Positions 17,836 through 28,137 are shown, counted from the first letter of the stretch. The stretch is 64,000 nt of DNA from Chitinophaga jiangningensis (GCF_900142605.1 NZ_FRBL01000003.1:310001-374000), one strand, 5' to 3'. Program-made: numbers and translations. Notes: generated by a model not told the origin, from the sequence alone.

Positions 17836-19370
17836 TGAAGAAAATACTTGTTGCATTGGTGCTGGCATCCGGAGTGGTAACCGCACAGTCAAAATACGCC
17901 GGTAAACCAATGGTGCTGCGGTTTGCAGACTATCAACACTACGTGACGTACTTCAATACCATGGAGGACGAAAATATCAGACAGGCAGTTCCGAACGACA
18001 GTGCCTGGGCCTGGATGCAGCAGAATATCCCACTCTTTGACTGCCCGCAGCAGAATTTTGAGGAACTGTATTACTACCGCTGGTGGACCTTACGCAAGCA
18101 TATCAAGCATACAGAGAAGGGTTATGTATTCACGGAATTCCTCATCCAGCGTTCTTACGCGGATAAGTATAACCTCATTTCCAGTGCCTTAGGGCACCAT
18201 ATCTACGAATCAAGATGGCTGCATCATCCGCAGTACATGAATGATAACCTGCACATTTGGTACCGGGGCAACAATGGCGGGCCTATGAAAAAGCTGCGTT
18301 TTTACAGCAGCTGGAATATAGACGCCATATACAATCGCTACCTGGTAAACAACGATGCAGCGTTTGTAAAGGACCTGTTGCCTGACCTGCAAAATGATTA
18401 CAGTGCCTGGGAACAGGAGCGCCGCCTGCCTTCCGGCTTGTTCTGGCAATATGACGTACGGGATGCGATGGAAGAAACTATTAGTGGTGGCCGCAAGGAA
18501 AAGAATGCCCGCCCGTCTGTCAACAGCTACATGTATGGCAATGCCCGCGCACTGGCTGCCATTGCTGCGTTGGTCGGGTTTGCAGATGCAGCCGCGCTGT
18601 ATAATCGCAAAGCGGATACCATCAAACAACTGGTGCAATCCAGACTCTGGAACAGCGAGCATCAGTTTTTTGAAGTCCTCAAGGAGGCAGACACGCTCTC
18701 CGGTGTAAAGGAAGAAATCGGATTTATTCCCTGGTACTTTCAGCTGCCTGATGCCGCATACAACGTAGCCTGGCGCAGTTTAACGGACACCAAAACGTTT
18801 TGTGCACCTTTCGGTATCACGACTGCTGATAGGAGTCACCCGGCGTTTAGGAGTCATGGCTGCTGCAAATGTGAATGGGATGGCGCGGTGTGGCCCTTTG
18901 CTACGGCACAAACGCTCACGGCGCTGGCCAGCGTGCTGAATAGCGGGCAGCCCGCCCATATTGCGGACAGCAACTATTTTAAGTTACTGCAAACTTATGT
19001 GGAGTCGCAATACTACCGTGGCCACCCTTACATTGGTGAGTATCTCGATGAGAAAACCGGCTACTGGCTGAAAGGAGATGAGGAGCGGAGCCGCTATTAC
19101 AATCATTCCACTTTTAATGACCTGATCATTACCGGCCTGGTAGGCCTGCGGCCTGCTGCCGGCAACGAACTGACCATACATCCCTTGCTGCCAGCAGGCA
19201 CCTGGGACTGGTTTTGCCTGGATAACGTATTATATCACGGCAAGTATATTACCATCATCTGGGACAAGGATGGTAGTAAATACAGGAAAGGGAAAGGATT
19301 CAGTTGCTGGGTAAATGGTAAAAAGGTGGCCGCAGCGCCTGTGCTGCAGCCTATTACAGGAAAGCTATGA
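17832..19370 (+). CDS. GH142-like (alpha/alpha)6-barrel glycosidase, beta-L-arabinofuranosidase candidate
   Basis: A 512-residue protein with its own signal peptide (residues 1-19, ending VTAQ). The body is an (alpha/alpha)6 barrel of the MGH1/glucosylglycerate-hydrolase-like type: GLFWQYDVRDAMEETISGG, CKCEWDGAVWPFATAQT and the late FNDLIITGLVGLRP, followed by a small beta domain. In RG-II chain D, beta-L-arabinofuranose caps DHA. GH142 was, as I recall, assigned to that linkage in a protein where it is joined to GH143. Here the two are separate genes, coupled by ATGA, each with a signal peptide. A second Met at 17835 could be the true start. Confidence 0.68.
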   Translation: MMKKILVALVLASGVVTAQSKYAGKPMVLRFADYQHYVTYFNTMEDENIRQAVPNDSAWAWMQQNIPLFDCPQQNFEELYYYRWWTLRKHIKHTEKGYVFTEFLIQRSYADKYNLISSALGHHIYESRWLHHPQYMNDNLHIWYRGNNGGPMKKLRFYSSWNIDAIYNRYLVNNDAAFVKDLLPDLQNDYSAWEQERRLPSGLFWQYDVRDAMEETISGGRKEKNARPSVNSYMYGNARALAAIAALVGFADAAALYNRKADTIKQLVQSRLWNSEHQFFEVLKEADTLSGVKEEIGFIPWYFQLPDAAYNVAWRSLTDTKTFCAPFGITTADRSHPAFRSHGCCKCEWDGAVWPFATAQTLTALASVLNSGQPAHIADSNYFKLLQTYVESQYYRGHPYIGEYLDEKTGYWLKGDEERSRYYNHSTFNDLIITGLVGLRPAAGNELTIHPLLPAGTWDWFCLDNVLYHGKYITIIWDKDGSKYRKGKGFSCWVNGKKVAAAPVLQPITGKL

Positions 19371-22120
19371 AACAATTCGGGTACTTAATTATAGCGCTGC
19401 AAATATTGCTGCTGCCGGCACTGGCGCAACAAACAAAGAAAGTATATCTCAGTGGTACTGGCGGCGATGATGCCGTCAACTGGCAATTTTTCTGCACTGC
19501 CGGCAGCAATGCCGGTAAATGGACAACCATCCCTGTGCCATCCTGCTGGGAGCTGCAGGGCTTTGGAAAATACAACTACGGCTTTGCAAAAGACAGCATG
19601 CGTGGTAAGGAGTCCGGTTTATATAAATATACCTTTGATGTACCCGCGTCCTGGAAAAGCAACACCATCAACCTGGTGTTTGAAGGGGTAATGACAGATG
19701 CTACGGTGAAGGTCAATGGCAAATCAGCCGGGGTTATACACCAGGGTGCCTTCTATGCTTTTAAGTACGACATTTCTGCATTACTGCATTACGGCAAAAA
19801 GAATATGCTGGAAGTGAAAGTGGACAAGCATTCCGCAAATGAGTCAGTAAATGCGGCGGAGCGCCGCGGTGATTACTGGATATTTGGCGGCATCTTCCGG
19901 CCGGTATGGCTCGAGGTGCTACCGGCTACGCATATACGTAACACAAGTATCAATGCGGCAGCGGATGGCTCCTTTGCCGCAACTGTAGCAGCTACGCCGC
20001 AGGGCGACAGCCTGGTAGCCACTATTTACGACCACAACAATCAGGTATTTGGCAGCACCACCGGCCATAAAACCCAGGAGGGATTTGTGGTGAATGCCCG
20101 CTTTGCCTCGCCTGTGCTGTGGAATCCCGAGGCTCCCTACCGCTACAGCGTTACCTTCTCCCTATATAAAAACAAACAACTGCAACATAATGTGACGGAG
20201 CATGTAGGCTTCCGCACCGTGGAACTGAAACAACGGGATGGCATATACGTAAATGGGGTGAAGGTAAAAATGAAAGGCGTGAACCGCCATTCCTTCCGCC
20301 CGGAAACCGGGCGCACGCTGAGTCGCCGCAACAGCATTGAAGATGTACAGCTGATCAAAGATATGAACATGAACGCCGTTCGTATGAGTCACTACCCGCC
20401 GGACGATCATTTCCTGGATGCATGTGACTCCCTCGGCCTCTTCGTGATGGACGAACTGGCAGGCTGGCATGGGCACTACGATACGCCTACCGGCACTAAG
20501 TTGTTGAAGGAAATGATGCAGCACGACCGCAATCATCCTTCTATTGTTATGTGGGCCAATGGCAATGAAGGTGGTCATAACCGCGACCTCGATTCCCTGT
20601 TTTACGCCTTGGACCCGCAACAGCGGCCACTGGTGCACCCCTGGGAGTTATTTAATGGTATCGAAACGCAGCATTACCGCGAATACAATTACGGCATTGG
20701 TAACTACAACGACGGCCCCGAGATCGTGATGCCAACGGAGTTCCTCCATGGGCAGTTTGACGGAGGGCATGGGGCAGGCCTGGAAGATTATTGGGAGAAG
20801 ATGTGGCATGATCCGCTTAGCGCCGGCGGTTTCCTCTGGGACTTCGCCGATCAGGGCGTGCTCCGGAAGGACCTGCACGACTCTCTGGATACCGATAAGC
20901 AACGCGGCGCCGATGGCATCGTAGGCCCGCACCACGAAAAGGAAGCCAGCTTTTACAGTATTAAGGAAATATGGAGTCCTGTATATATAGGGAGAAGAGA
21001 AATTACACCCGGCTTCGATGGCCGCTTTACACTGGAGAACCGCTACCACTATACAAATCTCCAACAATGTAAATTTAACTGGACACTCAGACGACTGGCT
21101 TCCGGGCAAACAAAAAGTGGAACGGCAGCAGCTCCGGATATAGCCCCTTTGCAGCAAAGTGCGCTGCAACTCAACCTGCCGGCGGACTGGGGCACTTACG
21201 ATGTATTACAACTACAGGTTTGGGATAGCCATGACCGTGAGCTCACGTTACATACCTACCCAATACGCCGCCCTGCCCAGGTAGCAGCGGACATAGTATC
21301 CCTTTCAGGCAATAATACAATCAGCACCTCCCAAAAGGATTCATTGCTCACCATAGCTGTGTCAGATGTTAAGCTGACATTTAATATGAATAGCGGACTA
21401 CTCACCACAGTGAGCAATACAAAAGGTGATATACCTTTTGCCGCTGGTCCTATAATTGTTGAAGGGACAAATAATTTTGCTAAATTATCGCGTCGCGAGG
21501 AAAACGGGCAGCTGATACTCGAATCTGACTTCCATAAAAAAGAGGCTTATAATACCATCCGCTGGACGATTTACCCATCTGGATGGATCAAATTAGACCT
21601 GCACTATTTTCCTGCGGCCTATTTTTCAAACTATGTGGGAGCAAGTTTTAATTTTCCAGAAACAGCCGTTACCGGCGTGACTTATATGGGCGATGGGCCC
21701 TACCGCGTTTGGAAAAACCGCCGTAAAGGTGTACAGCTGGGCGTTTGGAATAAGTCGTATAACAACACTGAAACAGGGGAGTACCCATGGGTATACCCGG
21801 AATTTAAAGGCTACCATGCCAACCTTTACTGGGCGCAGTTTCATATGAAGGACAATAGTTTTAAAGTGGTGAGTGCTACTGAAAATATTTTTCTGCGCCT
21901 GTTTACACCAGCCTGGAAAACAGACCAGTGGCATAACTACGAGCCGCTGTTTCCGCCTGGTGACATTTCGTTTTTGCAGGGCATAAGCAGCATCGGCACT
22001 AAAACACAGCGGAATGAAACCACCGGGCCAATGGGCATGAAGAATATTTATTACGATTATGAAAAAGAGCCATCCCGGGCTTTATCTATGACTTTATATT
22101 TTGATTTTTCCGGTAAATGA
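19367..22120 (+). CDS. GH2 family exported beta-glycosidase
   Basis: A 917-residue enzyme with signal peptide ending ALAQ. The jelly-roll domain (about 50-185), Ig-like domain (about 186-285) and TIM barrel (about 286-560) follow in normal GH2 order. Catalytic residues are Glu401 in WANGNE after NHPSIVM and probably Glu458 in MPTEF. A Bgal-small-like beta domain follows from about 640, with YPSGWIKLDLHYFP and MGDGPYRVWKNR. This makes it longer than the truncated GH2 at the start of the window and unlike it in architecture. The exact glycoside is not decided: galactoside, glucuronide and arabinopyranoside activities are all known in GH2. ATGA overlaps join it to both neighbours. Confidence 0.9.
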   Translation: MKQFGYLIIALQILLLPALAQQTKKVYLSGTGGDDAVNWQFFCTAGSNAGKWTTIPVPSCWELQGFGKYNYGFAKDSMRGKESGLYKYTFDVPASWKSNTINLVFEGVMTDATVKVNGKSAGVIHQGAFYAFKYDISALLHYGKKNMLEVKVDKHSANESVNAAERRGDYWIFGGIFRPVWLEVLPATHIRNTSINAAADGSFAATVAATPQGDSLVATIYDHNNQVFGSTTGHKTQEGFVVNARFASPVLWNPEAPYRYSVTFSLYKNKQLQHNVTEHVGFRTVELKQRDGIYVNGVKVKMKGVNRHSFRPETGRTLSRRNSIEDVQLIKDMNMNAVRMSHYPPDDHFLDACDSLGLFVMDELAGWHGHYDTPTGTKLLKEMMQHDRNHPSIVMWANGNEGGHNRDLDSLFYALDPQQRPLVHPWELFNGIETQHYREYNYGIGNYNDGPEIVMPTEFLHGQFDGGHGAGLEDYWEKMWHDPLSAGGFLWDFADQGVLRKDLHDSLDTDKQRGADGIVGPHHEKEASFYSIKEIWSPVYIGRREITPGFDGRFTLENRYHYTNLQQCKFNWTLRRLASGQTKSGTAAAPDIAPLQQSALQLNLPADWGTYDVLQLQVWDSHDRELTLHTYPIRRPAQVAADIVSLSGNNTISTSQKDSLLTIAVSDVKLTFNMNSGLLTTVSNTKGDIPFAAGPIIVEGTNNFAKLSRREENGQLILESDFHKKEAYNTIRWTIYPSGWIKLDLHYFPAAYFSNYVGASFNFPETAVTGVTYMGDGPYRVWKNRRKGVQLGVWNKSYNNTETGEYPWVYPEFKGYHANLYWAQFHMKDNSFKVVSATENIFLRLFTPAWKTDQWHNYEPLFPPGDISFLQGISSIGTKTQRNETTGPMGMKNIYYDYEKEPSRALSMTLYFDFSGK

Positions 22121-25100
22121 AAAAAGTAACCTTCCAATTGACATTACTGCTGGCCTGCCTCTTATGCGCCATTCAGGTATCTGCGCAGGTAACCATCCGG
22201 GAGCAGCGCTGCGAATCGCTCCGCAATCCCCGGGGCATTGATGTTACAGCGCCACGCCTCAGCTGGCAGCTGCAATCAACGCAGCGGGATGTGCAGCAAA
22301 CGGCTTACCAGGTGCTGGTGGCCAGTTCCCAAGCCCTGCTGGACAAAAACCAGGGCGACCTCTGGAACAGCGGTGTAGTGCAGTCTGACGCTACATTGCA
22401 TATTCCTTATGCAGGAACACAGCCGCTGAGTGGGCAACAATGTTTTTGGAAAGTGAAATCATGGACCAATAAAGGGCAAACTGCCTGGAGTACAGCAGCT
22501 ACCTGGAGTATGGGCCTGCTGCGGGATACCGACTGGAAAGCGGTATGGATCGGCTATGACCATGCTTCTCCATTCGATAGTATTTCTCAGTGGTCACGTT
22601 TGTCAGCCCGCTATTTCAGAAAAGCATTTACGGCAAAAGGCCCTGTGAAACGCGCCACCGTGTATGCTTCCGGCCTGGGTGTGTATGAACTGAATATCAA
22701 CGGTAAGCGCATCAATAGTTACGGACTAACGCCGGCGCCTACTGATTTTAATAAAACAGTGCTCTATAATACTTTTGATGTTACGGGAGATATCAAAGCC
22801 GCCAATGTAATATCCACCGTGGTGGGCAATGGCCGCTATTTCACGATGCGGCAGAATTATAAACCCGCTAAGCACGCCACGTATGGCTTCCCTAAATTAC
22901 TGCTGCAACTGGAAATTGAATATGCCAATGGGGATAAACAGATAGTGGCTACCGATCAGTCGTGGAAACTCAATGTAGACGGACCTATCCGCACCAACAA
23001 CGATTACGACGGCGAAGAATATGATGCCACCAGGGCATGGACCAACTGGCAGCAGCCGGGCTTTGATGATCATACCTGGTTGCAGCCCGAACTGGTGGAG
23101 GCACCTGCCGGTAAGCTCACTGCACAAATGATCCCGCCGGTGAAGGTGATGCAAACGATTAAACCTGTATCCATTAAGCCATTGCGGGCAGGGAGATATA
23201 TACTGGATATGGGCCAGAATTTCGCGGGCTGGCTGAAAATTAAAGTCAACGGCAAGCGGGGAACCATATTGACCCTCAGATTTGCAGAAAGCCTTCAATC
23301 CGACGGACAACTCTACGTCGCCAACCTCCGCGACGCGAAAGTAACGGATAAGTATACACTGAAAGGTGGTGGCCCCGAATCCTGGCAACCCACCTTCGTT
23401 TACCATGGTTTCCGCTTCGTGGAAGTGAGTGGTTTCCCCGGAACGCCCACCATCAAAGATTTTGAAGGACAGGTACTCTACGATGATATGGCTACCACCG
23501 GCACGTTCACCTGCTCAGATTCCATCATCAACGCCGTACATAACAATGCCTGGTGGGGTATTGCCTCCAACTACAAAGGTATGCCGATGGACTGCCCCCA
23601 ACGCAATGAACGCCAGCCCTGGTTGGGCGACCGTGCCACCGGCGCAGGGGGAGAAGCCTTCCTCTTTAACAATGCCGCCCTCTATGCCAAATGGCTCAAT
23701 GACATCGAAGATGCACAAACGCCGGAAGGCGCCATCCCCGATGTAGCACCTGCCTACTGGCGGTATTACTCGGATAACATCACCTGGCCGGGTACCTACC
23801 TCATGGTGGCCGATATGCTGTACCGCCAGTATGGCGATGAGCAGGCCATCGTCCACCATTATCCCTCCATGAAAAAGTGGATGGTTTATATGAAAAACAT
23901 GTACCTGAAAAATGGTATTATGACCAAGGATAAGTATGGCGACTGGTGCGTGCCACCTGAAAACCTCACAAGTATTCATGCTAAAGACAGTACACGTACC
24001 ACCAACGGGCAACTGCTGTCCACCGCTACCTATTATTATCTCCTCGGTATGATGAAACGCTTTGCCACCATTGCCCACCAGGAAGCAGATATAGCGGACT
24101 ATCAACAACAGCGTGATTCCGTACGCAATGCATTTAATAACAGGTTTTACCGCGCAGACAAAAAGTACTACGACAATAACACCGTTACCGCTAACCTGCT
24201 GCCGCTTTATTTCGGTATGGTGCCGGATGGCCAGCAGGAAGCCGTGTTCAACAGCCTGTATAACAAGATCAAGATCACCGATAAAATGCATATCAGCACC
24301 GGTGTAATCGGTACCCAATGGCTGCTTCGGGGCCTCAGCAACTTCCGGCGCAGTGATATCGCTTTCACCCTCGCCAGCAACGATACCTATCCCAGCTGGG
24401 GCTATATGGTAAAAAATGACGCCACCACCATCTGGGAGCTGTGGAACGGTAATACGGCCAACCCGGAAATGAACTCACAAAATCATGTGATGTTGCTGGG
24501 CGACTACCTCATATGGCTATACGAAAACCTGGCAGGTATCAAGTCAGACAATAATGCCATCGCCTTTAAGCACCTCGTGATGAAACCGGAAAACATTGAC
24601 GGACTTGATTTTGTAAACGCCACCTACCAAAGTGCTTCTGGTACAGTTGGTAGCAACTGGAAAAAGAGCCCGCAGCAATTCGCCTGGCAAATCAATATTC
24701 CTGCTAATACTTCGGCAACAGTATATATCCCCGCCAATGATCCGGCAGGCATCACAGAAAGTAATAAGCCACTGGAAAAAGCCACTGGCGTACGTTTCCT
24801 TCGCATGGAAGGCAGATACGCGGTAGTGGAATTGAAATCCGGCACATATAACCTGCGCAGCAATTTTAGTTTCAGAAAAGGGATCGTGAGAGATGAATTT
24901 ATTTTCCGCAGGGCCGCTTTCCCGGAAAGCCATGCAGCCACCATCGCCGAAACCACGGAAGGTTTAGTGGCCGCCTGGTTTGGCGGAACGAAGGAAGGCT
25001 TCAAAGATGTATGCATCTGGACCAGCCACTTTAAAAACGGTCAATGGACCAGCCCTGTTATGGTTGCCGATGGCGTTTTAAACGATTCCACCCGCCACGC

Positions 25101-25920
25101 CTGCTACAACCCGGTTCTGTATTATACGCCGGAAAAAGAACTGCTGCTCTTCTATAAAATAGGTCCGAATGTAGCCGGCTGGACAGGCTGGATGATGCGC
25201 TCCCGCGATAATGGTAAAACATGGAGTAAGCGGGAAGCCCTGCCGGAAGGCTTTTTAGGCCCCATTAAAAACAAGCCGGTATTGCTGGATGGTAAGCTCA
25301 TTTGTCCGTCCAGCACTGAAAAGGACGGCTGGAGAGCACATCTGGAAATCACCGCCGACTATGGCAAAACATGGACTAAAACGGGACCACTCAACGATGG
25401 TAAAACCGTGAGCGCCATACAACCCTCTCTGCTAACCTACGCCGATGGCCGCTGGCAGATCATGTGTCGCAGTAAAAACCGAACCATCAACGAAAGCTGG
25501 AGTACGGACCACGGTAAAGCCTGGAGTCCGATGACTGCCTCCACCTTACCTAATAACAACTCCGGTACAGACGCTGTTACGCTCAAAGACGGTCGCCAGC
25601 TGCTGGTATACAACCACGTGAAACCCGCACCTGAACTCAAAAACGGGAAAGGCGCCCGGACACCGCTGAATGTAGCCATCTCAAAAGATGGCAGGAACTG
25701 GAGTGCCGCACTGGTGCTGGAAGACTCACCGGTAAGCCAGTATTCCTATCCGTCCGTAATTCAAACCAGCGACGGCCTGGTGCACATCGTGTACACATGG
25801 CGTCGGGAACGCATTAAACATGTGGTCGTAGATCCGGCGAAGCTGGAACTTAAACCAATCGTAAACGAACAATGGCCAGGCATCCACCCGGACGATGCCA
25901 CTAATGCCAACGAAGAATAA
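22117..25920 (+). CDS. Fusion: GH78 alpha-L-rhamnosidase plus C-terminal sialidase-fold (GH33-like) domain
   Basis: A 1267-residue protein with signal peptide ending VSAQ. Residues of about 25-905 are a complete GH78: N-terminal beta domains, YRKAF-type motif (ARYFRKAF), LDMGQNFAGW, and the catalytic motif DCPQRNERQPWLGD with Asp492, Glu498 and Asp505, then the (alpha/alpha)6 barrel and C-terminal beta domain. From about residue 920 a second domain begins with FPESHAATIAE and LVAAWFGG. It carries four Asp-box motifs, SRDNGKTW (from residue 1029), TADYGKTW, STDHGKAW and SKDGRNW, so it is a sialidase-type propeller. Frame and codon use are continuous across the joint. GH33 includes Kdo hydrolases, and RG-II chain C is rhamnosyl-Kdo; that pairing is an inference. 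Confidence 0.85.
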   Translation: MKKVTFQLTLLLACLLCAIQVSAQVTIREQRCESLRNPRGIDVTAPRLSWQLQSTQRDVQQTAYQVLVASSQALLDKNQGDLWNSGVVQSDATLHIPYAGTQPLSGQQCFWKVKSWTNKGQTAWSTAATWSMGLLRDTDWKAVWIGYDHASPFDSISQWSRLSARYFRKAFTAKGPVKRATVYASGLGVYELNINGKRINSYGLTPAPTDFNKTVLYNTFDVTGDIKAANVISTVVGNGRYFTMRQNYKPAKHATYGFPKLLLQLEIEYANGDKQIVATDQSWKLNVDGPIRTNNDYDGEEYDATRAWTNWQQPGFDDHTWLQPELVEAPAGKLTAQMIPPVKVMQTIKPVSIKPLRAGRYILDMGQNFAGWLKIKVNGKRGTILTLRFAESLQSDGQLYVANLRDAKVTDKYTLKGGGPESWQPTFVYHGFRFVEVSGFPGTPTIKDFEGQVLYDDMATTGTFTCSDSIINAVHNNAWWGIASNYKGMPMDCPQRNERQPWLGDRATGAGGEAFLFNNAALYAKWLNDIEDAQTPEGAIPDVAPAYWRYYSDNITWPGTYLMVADMLYRQYGDEQAIVHHYPSMKKWMVYMKNMYLKNGIMTKDKYGDWCVPPENLTSIHAKDSTRTTNGQLLSTATYYYLLGMMKRFATIAHQEADIADYQQQRDSVRNAFNNRFYRADKKYYDNNTVTANLLPLYFGMVPDGQQEAVFNSLYNKIKITDKMHISTGVIGTQWLLRGLSNFRRSDIAFTLASNDTYPSWGYMVKNDATTIWELWNGNTANPEMNSQNHVMLLGDYLIWLYENLAGIKSDNNAIAFKHLVMKPENIDGLDFVNATYQSASGTVGSNWKKSPQQFAWQINIPANTSATVYIPANDPAGITESNKPLEKATGVRFLRMEGRYAVVELKSGTYNLRSNFSFRKGIVRDEFIFRRAAFPESHAATIAETTEGLVAAWFGGTKEGFKDVCIWTSHFKNGQWTSPVMVADGVLNDSTRHACYNPVLYYTPEKELLLFYKIGPNVAGWTGWMMRSRDNGKTWSKREALPEGFLGPIKNKPVLLDGKLICPSSTEKDGWRAHLEITADYGKTWTKTGPLNDGKTVSAIQPSLLTYADGRWQIMCRSKNRTINESWSTDHGKAWSPMTASTLPNNNSGTDAVTLKDGRQLLVYNHVKPAPELKNGKGARTPLNVAISKDGRNWSAALVLEDSPVSQYSYPSVIQTSDGLVHIVYTWRRERIKHVVVDPAKLELKPIVNEQWPGIHPDDATNANEE

Positions 25921-25935
25921 ATTAAACCTGATGTT

Positions 25936-28137
25936 ATGCTGAGATATATTTTCACCGCAATTGTACTTTTCGCTTGTCTGAAACCCGCCGCTGCACAGAA
26001 TTCCGACGATCAATACCGAAAACCACTGAAGCAGGTGCTATCAGAAATAGAGAAAAAATACCAGGTGAAAATCAAATATGCCGATACGGCCATTGCCGGT
26101 AAATGGGTGACCTATGCCGACTGGAAATACCGGCCGGACGTGGAAGTCACGCTGAGCAACATTTTACAGCCACTGGAAATGAAAGTGAAAAAGGAAAGTC
26201 AAACCAGTTTCAAACTGGGAAGTTACGAGTACTACCGCTGGCCGGTGGCCGAAGGCTGGGCAGAGCTGGATCGCATAGCAGCCCAATACCAGAACTTATC
26301 TGAATGGGAGCAACGCAGGCAACAGCTGCAACCCTGCATGATGGAGGCCCTGCAACTCGCGCCACTGCCGGCTGCACCAGCCGCCGCGCCCATCACAACA
26401 CCTGTCAGGAAATTCGATGGCTACACCGTTGAAAACGTTGCATTGGAGATACTTCCCGGCGTATGGGTAAATGGCTCGCTTTATAAACCTGCTAAATACA
26501 GTGGTAAAATTCCCGTGATCCTGAATCCGGAAGGCCACTGGGAAAAACAACGCTACCGGGCCGACTGCCAGCTGCGCTGCGCTGCCTTCGCCAAAATGGG
26601 CGCCATGGCTTTTAGTTACGACCTGTTTGCCTGGGGGGAATCGCTGCTGCAATTCAAACCGGAAGACCACCGCCGTAGCCTCGCCATGACCATACAGGTA
26701 CTGGGAGGCATACGCATCCTGGATTATCTGCTGTCCTTAAAGCCTGCCGACCCGTCGCGTGTAGGCATTACCGGTGGCTCCGGCGGTGGTACCCACACCG
26801 CCCTGCTAACAGCATTGGATAAACGAATAACCGTATCTGCCCCGGTGGTATCCCTTTCCAGTTACTTTTATGGTGGCTGCCCCTGTGAAAGCGGTATGCC
26901 CGTTCATGACTGCGGCGGCAGAACCGATAACGTGGAAATAGCTGCTATGGCTGCGCCGCGGCCGCAACTCGTGGTGAGCGATGGAGGCGACTGGACAGAT
27001 AAATTCCCGGAGCACGACCTGGGCTACCTGCAGAAAATATATGACTGGTATGGTAAAAAGGGGAACATACAAAATGTACATCTGCTGGAAGAAAAGCACG
27101 ACTACGGAATTAACAAGCGCACCGCTGTATATAAATTCATGGCAAAGGAACTTGGGCTTAATGCCGCTGCTATCCTTGATGCCGGTGGCTCAGCCAATGA
27201 AACAGGTATTACCATTGAGCCGGAACAAGCCATGTACGTATTTGGAGACCATGGCGAAAAACTACCCGCACATGCAGTGAAAAGCTTTGAGCAACTGGAA
27301 ACGGTATTCCAAACAGCCACGCTGCGTGCTAAACAAAACCAACGGTATAAAATCGGATTGATCGACCTGATGCTGCTGAAGCGCCAGAAAGCCGGCGCCA
27401 TCACACTCACCGCACAGCTGGGAGCCGATGGTGTGGAGGTAGACATGGGCGGCCTCGGCAACAGGCCTACCTTTGACAATAAGTTGCTGACAGATTCCAT
27501 TAGAAACAGCTTTCTCAAAACAGCCAGTGACAACGGCGTGGAAATATTCTCTCTGGCTATGACGGGCTACTATGCACAGTCCTTCTGTGGCCGCGAGGAA
27601 TACATCCGCTCTATTGAAGACTGCATCAAAACCATGCAGCTTATGCACGTGAAAACGGCGTTCCTGCCGCTGGGCGTACAGTGCGACCTGCGGAAAAATC
27701 CGGAGGTAAGAAAGGCCGTAGTGGAGCGTTTAAAGGTGGCTGGTAAAATAGCTGCGGCAGCAGGCGTGGTAATTGGCATAGAAACCGCCCTGGATGCAAA
27801 AGAGGAGGTTAAGCTGCTGAAAGAAATTGCATCTCCCGGAATAAAAATTTATTTCAACTTTTCTAACCCGTTAAAGGAAGGCCGCGACCTGATCAGCGAA
27901 CTGAAGATCCTCGGGAAAGACCGTATATGTATGATTCACGCCACCAATAAAGACAGTGTATGGCTGCAAAATGATCCGCAGATCAATCTGTATAAAATAA
28001 AGGAAACACTGGATGAAATGGGATGGAGTGGATGGCTGGTGATAGAACGCAGCAGGGATGCCAGCAAACCCACCGATACCAAATATAATTATGGTGCAAA
28101 CACCACATACCTGAAAAGCATATTCCAGGAGAAATAG
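25936..28137 (+). CDS. Fusion: STN-like region, alpha/beta-hydrolase esterase and xylose-isomerase-like TIM barrel
   Basis: A 733-residue exported protein (signal peptide ending AAAQ). Residues of about 28-95 resemble the STN-like region seen in front of some Bacteroidota acetylxylan esterases. Residues of about 160-405 are an alpha/beta hydrolase with nucleophile Ser282 in GITGGSGGG, candidate His388 in KHDYG and the cysteine pair GGCPCESG. Residues of about 471-733 are a sugar isomerase/epimerase-like TIM barrel (AP endonuclease 2 type) with probable metal ligands in IGIETALD, YFNFSN, MIHATNKD and LVIERSRD. The esterase probably removes acetyl groups from pectic sugars. A barrel of this fold in an exported esterase is unusual. 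It starts 15 bases after the rhamnosidase. Confidence 0.8.
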   Translation: MLRYIFTAIVLFACLKPAAAQNSDDQYRKPLKQVLSEIEKKYQVKIKYADTAIAGKWVTYADWKYRPDVEVTLSNILQPLEMKVKKESQTSFKLGSYEYYRWPVAEGWAELDRIAAQYQNLSEWEQRRQQLQPCMMEALQLAPLPAAPAAAPITTPVRKFDGYTVENVALEILPGVWVNGSLYKPAKYSGKIPVILNPEGHWEKQRYRADCQLRCAAFAKMGAMAFSYDLFAWGESLLQFKPEDHRRSLAMTIQVLGGIRILDYLLSLKPADPSRVGITGGSGGGTHTALLTALDKRITVSAPVVSLSSYFYGGCPCESGMPVHDCGGRTDNVEIAAMAAPRPQLVVSDGGDWTDKFPEHDLGYLQKIYDWYGKKGNIQNVHLLEEKHDYGINKRTAVYKFMAKELGLNAAAILDAGGSANETGITIEPEQAMYVFGDHGEKLPAHAVKSFEQLETVFQTATLRAKQNQRYKIGLIDLMLLKRQKAGAITLTAQLGADGVEVDMGGLGNRPTFDNKLLTDSIRNSFLKTASDNGVEIFSLAMTGYYAQSFCGREEYIRSIEDCIKTMQLMHVKTAFLPLGVQCDLRKNPEVRKAVVERLKVAGKIAAAAGVVIGIETALDAKEEVKLLKEIASPGIKIYFNFSNPLKEGRDLISELKILGKDRICMIHATNKDSVWLQNDPQINLYKIKETLDEMGWSGWLVIERSRDASKPTDTKYNYGANTTYLKSIFQEK

